Shown: one piece after another, positions 33,301 through 42,300 of the stretch
How positions within the stretch are numbered: position 1 is the first letter of the stretch
Layout of the letters: each line of letters starts with the position of its first letter
DNA from: a bacterium
GTDB lineage: Bacteria > Auribacterota > UBA6266
Assembly (NCBI GenBank): GCA_028717725.1
Contig: JAQUNG010000003.1
Location: 1-45,509 of the forward strand
Reading direction: 5' to 3'
DNA: 45,509 nt
Position numbers and translations under genes: made by a program
The notes under the pieces: model-generated
What the model saw: only the letters and a program-made list of their open reading frames with translations
Told to the model about the DNA's origin: nothing
Databases searched by the model: none

Positions 33301-36300
33301 AGAGCTACATTCGTGAGAGAATAAGATGACGGCTGCCGGTAGAAATAAAGACCCGCGACGGAACCCGACCTTACCGTAACTGAATTGGACGCTATATTCC
33401 TTCCGCTCGCGTAATCTGCAAGGTCCCCCGCGTAAGCCGTTATAGTCGTATTCTGGTACCTGTATAAAGTGGTATTAAGCACAGTTATAGAAGCACCGTC
33501 GGCAAATGAGACGGAAGTGGTATACGAATCTGTCGCGCTGCCGTTAGGGGCGTCGGCCGTGCCGCTCAACACATAACCTACGGTCTTTGACCCGCTGTAG
33601 GCGGCGGTTGACCCAGTCCCGTTAACTACGTTTCCGTAAAGGTCCACAGCCTGCAGATGCCCGAGGTCAAACTCCACTCCTACATCCCGGGGAGACGCTA
33701 TGTTGCTCTGGAATTTGAGATGATCGGCGGCCGCGTGAAGGACTGTTATTCCGCTTTGTGTGGAGGTTAACACCGCTTCGACAGTATCAGCTACTGTCAC
33801 CGACTGCTCTCCGGCGGTCTTGAGTATAAGACCACTGAAAGTATGGTCGCCGGCATCAGCCGGTTCAAACTGATAATTCGAGGGAAGCACAGCCTGCGGG
33901 TCGGAAGATGTAAATCTGATAACACCGACATACTCGGAAACAAGGTTCCCGAGATAATCCTTTATCTCAACAATCGCGTCTGTTTCTTCTCCCGCGATTA
34001 TGGGATCCGTTATGCCTTTCAATTCCACAATCGGCGTATAGGCAAACATATCGCTCCCGTAATTCGCCGGAAGCGTAACGTTTCCGGCATTATCCGTAGC
34101 CCTTGCCCTGACGGTGTAGATCCTGCCGGCTGTCAGGTCGGACACCGCAAGAGTATATCTCCACGCCGTTGTCCCGCTTGTGACATTCAGCCATTGTTCG
34201 GTCGTAGCATCCCATGTTGTCCCGTTCCAGTAATGGTCATTCAACCCGTCTTCTCTTTTTACCGATATTTCGACTTTACTTATTCCCCTCGAATCACTCG
34301 CTGTCCCGTTTATAGTCGTGACTTCATTCCACGTTGAAGCGCTGTAATTGGCTTTCGCTATCGTAACGGTTGATGACGGAGGAACCGTATCACAGATTAC
34401 CATCGTGCTTGAAACAGGGTCGGCCGGGTTACCCGCAAGGTCCAAAGCTTCAAATGTGACGGTATAAACAGCTTCATTTACCAACGCGACTTCGCCAAGT
34501 GTTATATCCGTATGGGCGCCTTCAAGCAGGTTGTCGCCCGTTAAATTAGTTATATGAGGAGAATTGATATCGGCTTCGCCGCCCGTTCTCGTCCATGTAA
34601 TAGTAACCGAACTTGCTTCTTCGGATAATGTATAGCTTACGTTCGCGTTTTTAACCGTAGCCGTAGAGGAAGGAGATACATTGCTTATAACAACCGCGGT
34701 TATGTCACAGGTGATATTCGTGTTGATTACCGGCGTCGCGGTATTGCCAACAAAATCGGCCGCTTCAAACCTGACGCTGTAAACCGCGCCTCCGACAAGC
34801 GAAGGATTATCATTCAACGTAATATCGCTATGGACACCCTCGTAAAGTTCTTCACCGACAAGCGCGCACGTATGAGGAGACGCCGGGTCGGCCGTCCCGC
34901 CTGTCCTCGTCCACCTGATAGTCCCCGAAGCGCAGGTCTCGGACAATGTGTAAGTAACTTTAGCGTTATTTATTCTCACGTTTGTCGCGGGAGCCGTATT
35001 TGTTATGGTGGGAGCAATATTTTCTTTCGGAACTCCGCTCGCGGTATATCTTTCGTAAGGTACGGCGGCGTTGCCGACCAAGTCCAGAACGGAATCCGCG
35101 ACCGGATTGACCTCAACATATTTTCCGTTAGGTATATAAGCCCTGTCAATCTCTTCATTAAGGGTAATCACCGCGATCTTTCTCGAGACATCCCAGTTTA
35201 CCGCGGCATTATCAACCGTTATATCCACCCTTCCATCGCCCAGCGTATTATCCGTATAGGCGACATTCAGAGTCACACAGCCGCCCGTTATCGAAGCGGT
35301 GTTCATCGGCTCATCAAATGTCAGAGTAATGGTATCTCCGCCGGAATGGACAGATTGCGCCGTAACTGAAAACAGAGGAGGTATGGTTTCCGCCGCAACG
35401 GGAGAAGATGTATATTTCGCCTGGATTCCGGAATTTCCTATAAGGTCTCTTATGTTGCTGTTCGGTGTTACCCTGACATATTTGCCGTCGGGAATATAAG
35501 CTCCGTCAACACCTTCGTTAAGCGTGACCGTCACTATCTTGCCGGTTGAATCAAGCGCTATCTGCGCGTTTGCCGTGACAAACGTCGTCTCATCGCCCGG
35601 AACACTATTATCGTCATACTGTATAAGCCAGTTGGATATATTTTTCGCGGGATCAGGCCTCAACACTTCATTGGACGTGATTGTTATAATATCGCCGGCC
35701 GCATGTCTTGATACGGCGCTGACAGTGATAGCGGGCGCCGTTGTTTCTCTCTCGACAGGGCCCGAGGTGTAAATTTCCGCGGCGCCGACAGTATTGCCCA
35801 CAAGGTCTTTTACCGCGCCCGCGGCAGGTGTCACACCTATATATTTATAACTCGGGATAAACGCCCCGTCGGTTGCTTCGTCCAGCGTTATCGTCGCGAC
35901 TTTTCTCGCCGTATCCCATTCTACCGTGGCATTATTAAGGACAATGTCACCCTCGTTTATATTTCCGGCGTTATCCGAATAATCTATCTCTATGTTGGAA
36001 GCCACATTCGCGTCGTTCAAGCTCGAGATATCCATCGGCTCGCTAAATGTCACGACTATCGTATCTCCGGCGGCGTGGACCGAGGTTCCGACAACGTTTA
36101 TAATTGACGGCGACACCGCCTCTTTTGAAACCGCGGCGGCGGTATAAACAGGTGTATTTGCCGCGCTGTTACCCGCAAGGTCTTTAACACTGTCGGCGGC
36201 CGGGGTTACTCTTACATATTTGCCGTCGGGGATATACGCGCCGTCAACACTTTCATCGAGCGTGATTGTCGCTATTGTATTCCCTGTCCAGATAACAACC

Positions 36301-39300
36301 GCGTTCGCGGCCGTTATCTCTACCGGATTTAAGCCCAGAGCGTTATCACAGTATTCTATTACAATGGTGCCGCATCCGTCGTCAATAGTCGAAGTATCCA
36401 TAGCCTCGTTAAATGTCAACTCTATGGTATCTCCCGCGTTATTGAGAGACGTTGCCGCGACACTGCTCAGTTCCGGAGCCGAAGTCTTTATAGTAACGGT
36501 AAGCGCCTCTGACGGCGCCGACACGTTGCCGAATAAATCGATTGTTCTCGCGCTTATATGATGTTCTCCGTCCGCGAGGTCAATATCTATGCTGTAGTTC
36601 CCTCCCGTAGCAATTCCCGGGCTTCCCACGGGCGAGACTCCGTCATAAAGCCGGACAACCATATCCGCTTCCGCGGTTCCGGTAAAAGTCAGGTTTTCGG
36701 TAACATTTGTATAATTATCCGAATCCGATACCCCAAGGTCGTCTTCAGCCGCCAGATCCGGAGTCGAAGGCACGGCGGGAGCAAGGTTATCGACGCGGAA
36801 CGCAGCCGACACCGTATAATCCTTTGAATATAAATAATATTTTACATCGTTGGGGAACACGCCCTGCGTGTTCCAGTCTTTGATTTTAAACCTTATCCTG
36901 ACATCTGACTGGTCAATATTATTGAGTCCGCTCAAATCGGCATGTTTTGTATTCCATGTGAAACTGTATTCAGGCGCATTACTGAACAGTGTAGCGCCTT
37001 CATAAAACGGACCGCTGTAATCCTGGTTATCCGCCTGCCAGTAACCTGTCAGGCACGCCGACTGGTCCCCGTTATCGGGAGTGTTCCACGTCAACCCTCC
37101 GTCAACGGAATATTCAAAACCGGATAAAGTGTGGTTCTCGTTATCGAGCCCTGTCTTAGCCCAGATATCATTACCGTTATAATAAAGCCCCTGTTTTTTG
37201 CCGGAAGCTCCTTCAGGCGTTTCCCATCCGTTTCCTCCGTCGTAAGTCTGCGTTTCGCCCCTGTCATAGAGCCTGTTAGCGCTTATGCTTTCCGTCCAGA
37301 TATCCTCGCCCGTATCATATTTCCCGTTCCCGTTGACATCGTAGTAGCATATATTAGCGTAACTGCCCAGAGTTTTATCCGCAGTGCCCCAACCGTCGCC
37401 ACCGTCATATACCTGTGTGTCGCCTGTCCTGTATTTATAATAATCCGTGTTATTAATCTGGTCACCCGCGTCTTTTATTCTGAAATTCACGTTTACAACG
37501 CCCGAACCGTCTGTCGCCTGTGTTATCTGCTCAGCGGGTATCTCGTTATCATTTGAATACCCTCCTATCGGTGCACAGACAATCGTACCCGATTCGCTTT
37601 GCAGATAAGCACTGGAAACACCCGAGCCGTTAAGCCCGCCGGCAACCCTGATATATGAAAGAGAATTGGAATAACTTGAAGCGTTAATCGAAATCCTTCC
37701 TCCTCCGGCGCCGCCCGCATATTGCCCACCGGCGCCGCCGTCAGCTTCGAGATACCCCGAACCTGCAAGCGTATCGGCGTCAATATATATACTCCCTCCG
37801 GACGCTCCGGGATAATCACTTCCATAATTCCCTCTTCCGGTCGCATTGATATAACCATCTATTTCAACAGTCCCCTCCGCGGCTATTTTTATAGCCCCGC
37901 CGCCATAAGCAGCACTGCTATAACCACTGCCCGAACCTAAAGACATCGGCTCTGCCAGAGAACCGTAATATATTTTCCCCGGAAGAGTAGTTCTGTTATA
38001 ACCTTCTCCTCCCCATCCGCCATGGCTCGAGCCGCCGCCTCTATATCCTTGTCCTTTGCCGGGTCCCTGGCTGCCGGGAAAACCATAGTTATATCCGACA
38101 TAAATCCTTGAAGTCGTGTCAACGGTCACATTCCCCGCGTTTATCGTGCCGCCAAGCCCATCAGTGACATCTGTCTTGCCGTAAAAATACATATTGCTTG
38201 AGGTTTCAATGTTCAGGTTGCCGCCTAATGTTAATGTCGCGCCAAACCCGCTGTCTGGATAAAAATATATATTGCTCGCGTTTGCAAGATTTAAATCACC
38301 CGGTAATGTGAACAAACTTCGCTGGTCTATATTAAAATTATCAAGCGTCAGGTCTTCTATACCCGATGGAAATGTAAGCGCCTTCAAAATTTTTATAGTA
38401 CCGTCCGTCAGCGTGTAGTCCGACCCTGACTGGTCGTTCAGCGTCTCTTCTATCGTCAGGCTTCCCGTCGAATAAAGATACGCGAGATTCCGGACTGCTA
38501 GATTATCTATTATGTAATCCGCCTCCAGGGGCGTGGGTGTTTCATAATAATTGTTGTTATCTATAATCAAATCGAAGTTGGATTGGGCGGCTTGTTTCTT
38601 ATAGATTGTCCCCGCTCCTCCGGTGTAAGTGGCGGAATAAACACTGCTGTTTTTACCTCCGTAAGCGGTAATATCGCCGCTGAACGAATCCGTCGTATAA
38701 TATACCGCTACCCTGCCTCCGCTGCCGCTCCCCGAATAATAACCGCCGTAACCGCCGTTTGCCCTTATTGTGCCGGAACCTGCCAGTGTGTCTGTTATTA
38801 TCCAGATACTTCCGCCGGCGCCGCCGCTGACATCCTGCTGGCTGGTAACATTTCCGGCGCAGGCGCTTATATATCCGTTGACGGTAAGAGTACCCGCAAC
38901 ATTGAATTTAATCGCCCCGCCGCCCTCATTCGTATAGCCGGTGCCATAATAAGAACTGCCGCCGGTTCCGAGAGCCGTCGGCTCAGCCAATGAACCGTAT
39001 GTGTTCTGGTTCCATGAACTGTAATTATAACTGTATCCTCCGTAACCTCCGTGGGCGGTGCCGTATTCCCTGGTATTATTTCTGGCGCTGGGCCCCTGTC
39101 CCGGGGGAAAACCCAGCCTGTCAGCGTGGATTGAACAACCCGCGTCTATCGTAATATTATCGGCGTTTATTGTCTGTCCTGTCCCGTAAGAAGAACCTGT
39201 ATCACCTATGAAACTGTATGTGCTGCCGTTTGTGAGATTGAGAGTGGAAAGCGTTAAATCACATTTCTGTTTTAAATTAAAGTTGCTGAGCGTCAGGATG

Positions 39301-42300
39301 TTGGGTACGACAGGATACGTAATCGATTCGGTCACCATTATGCTCCCGTCGGCAAGCGTATAGTCGCTGCTTGCCTGTCCGTTAAGTGATGACGTAACCG
39401 TAGCACTTCCCGTAACGATAAGCTGTGAAGAACTCTGGACAACCAGATTTTCAGCAATAACGTCGCCTGTGTTGGTTACAACGGACAAGTTCTGTATGCT
39501 TAAATCCTCAACATTGATACTGCCTGTATTAGTCAAAAAAGACCTTACATTGATGTCAATATTATCCGCCGTAAGACTGCCGGTGTGAATCAGACCCGCG
39601 CTGTTCGCGATCGTCAAATTATCTATGGTGTGGTTGCCCGTAAGATATGTTCCCTCCCTATATTGATTATCCGCTTCGTTGTTAAGTATCAAATCAAAAT
39701 TGGTCTGACCTGACTGCTTCAGATAGATTGTTCCCGCTCCGCCGAAATAACTGTCTGAGCGGTTGGCGTATGCCTGGCCGGCGCGCGCCGATATTGTTCC
39801 CGTAAAATTATTGTCTGTGTAATAAAGGGCTATTCTTCCGCCGGCGCCGCTGCCGCTGCCATAGTTATTCGGATTCCCGCCTCTCGCCGTTATCGTTCCC
39901 GAACCTGCCAGTGTCGCGACATCCATCCATATGCTTCCGCCGGCGCCGCCGCTTTGCCACTCACCGTTTGAATTTTTCGCGTTGGCGCTAAGCGTCCCGT
40001 TGACGGTAAGCGTGTCGGAAACAACCAGTTTAACCGCCCCGCCGCCTGTTGACGTGCCGCCGTTATAATAACCGCCGCCGCTTCCGAGAGCGGTAGGTTC
40101 TTCCATTATCCCGTATGCCGTAACGGAATTGCTTGAACGCTCACCCCGCCCGCCGCGGCCGCCGTGTGTAGCGCCACACATCCTGTAGTCGCTGTTTGCT
40201 TTTCCCGGGCCGGTAAGCATAGGGAAACCGCGCTCATCCGCTGAAATCTTGGATGTGGCGTCAATCGCAATGTTGGCGGCGCTGATTGTAACGCCGGTTC
40301 CGTGAGGATTTGCGGGCTGAACTCCGGGAACTTCAGGCGTTCCGCCGGAGGGTTCATTTATCGCTGTCAAATCCCCCTGTATCACAAGACTGCTGGAGTT
40401 TGTGAGACTGAGGTCGCCCGATATAATAAACTCATCGGTCGAGTCATATTTCATAAATTCGAGGTAATATTTGCTTAAAGTAAGGTTATCCACCGCGGAC
40501 GGGAAATTAAAACTGTTCGTGACTTTTATGGTGGCCGAGTAGTTATCGGCAAGCGTGTAATCAGGCCCTGTCTGGCCACTTATGGAGTTATTGATATAAA
40601 GACTTCCTGTAACATACAACGCGCCATAATTATTTACCGTAACATCCTCTGCAGTTATATCACCCGTATGTGTCATTCTCGAAGCATTTCCGCTAACCGA
40701 CAGTTCCCCTATATTAAAGTCACATGTTGAAACCAGCCTGGCGTTACTCCTGACCGCAAGTGATTTTAATGTAAAATCCTCCGCAACCGGAGTGCTTGCC
40801 ATATAAGCGTTATATGTGGTGCCGTGTTCTATAACTATTTCCGGCTCTTCGCCTGTTTTCTTAAAACAAATCGTTCCGGCTCCGCCGAATTCGGTATCTG
40901 AACGGCCGGTCGCAGAATAACCGCCTCGCGCAGTCAACGTTCCGGAAAAAGTGTTGGCAGTATAATATATGGCTATTCTTCCGCCGCCTCCTCCGCCGCA
41001 GCCGTATTGCAAATTTCCCTCCTGCCCGCCTATCGCGGTAATCGTTCCCGTTCCTGTCAGTGTCGCGGCGCTGAGCCATATACTTCCGCCCGCGGCGCCG
41101 GCCTGCCACTCACCGGTTGAATCCTGGGCATTTGCATTGATTGTCCCGTTGACAGTGAGCGTCCCCGAAGCAGTCAGTTTAACCGCCCCGCCGCCTGTCG
41201 CAGAACCACCGTTATAATAACCGCCGCCGCTTCCGAGAGAAGTCGGCTGTGTTATAGAACCATAACTTTTCGTATTGGTGGCGGCATCCGTTCCACGGCC
41301 ACCATAACCACCGTGAGCGGCGCCGTTCCGCCTGTAACTGCTTGAACCAGTCTTCCCGGGACCTTGAAGGTAAGTAAAACCCTGTATATACGCGTCAATA
41401 GTTGCTGTCGCGGCAATATTTATATTCGCGGCTTTAATCGATATACCTAAACCGTTCACCGGCACACCGTCGGTATCACCTTTGCAGATAATACGCGTTC
41501 CCGGATGAAGAGTCAGGTCGCCGGAAAGAGTGATTTCGTTGCTGTCACCGACAAAATCAGTGTTGAGATAAAGTATCCCCGTATAAGTGCTCTCAAGCGT
41601 AATCGAGCCGAGGTTATTTACCACGATATCCGCCGTGCAGTTAGCCGTAGTCCCTACAGCTCCCTGGACTCTAAACACAACAGCGTCTCCAGGCCCCGGA
41701 ACACCGCTTTTCCTGTCCCAGTTCAGGGGATTAGACCACAGTCCGTCGCCCGAACCGTTATCCCATATATATGTATGTATATTAACCGAATCCGTATAAA
41801 ATACGTCGTTATCTCCTCCTGACTGTGCGCCTGAGCCGCCGGCGCTGCCGCCGTTACTTTCGGCACTTCCGTTAAACGGTATTGTGATATTTCCTCTCTC
41901 GATATATATCCTTCCCGCGCCTCCGCCTCCGCCGCCTATAGTTCCGTTTCCGTCGCCGGCGCCGCCATTTGCCGATATCGTTCCCGAACCGAACAGGACA
42001 TTCGTAATTATCGTTATGCTTCCGCCCGAACCGCCTCCGCCGTAACTTCCGGATTCGGCATTGTTACCGTTAGCGGACACCCTCCCGTTTACAACAAAAC
42101 TTCCCGCGACATTAAACCATAACGCTCCGCCGCTCTCTCCTCCTTCCGAGCCGCCGCCTTTACTGCCAAGATATCTGGGCGAAACATAAATCCCGTAAGT
42201 AGCGCCACCCGCGCCGCCGTCCGAAGAACTCCCGCCCGCCGACCCGTAACCCGCGCCAGAACCATAACCTGAAGAACCTGTCGCTCCGGCGCCGGGTCCG

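Noticed and set aside
31026-36827. Several long plus-strand open frames opposite the giant gene
   Set aside because: Shadows of a repetitive coding sequence; translations are basic and low in complexity, without starts or motifs.
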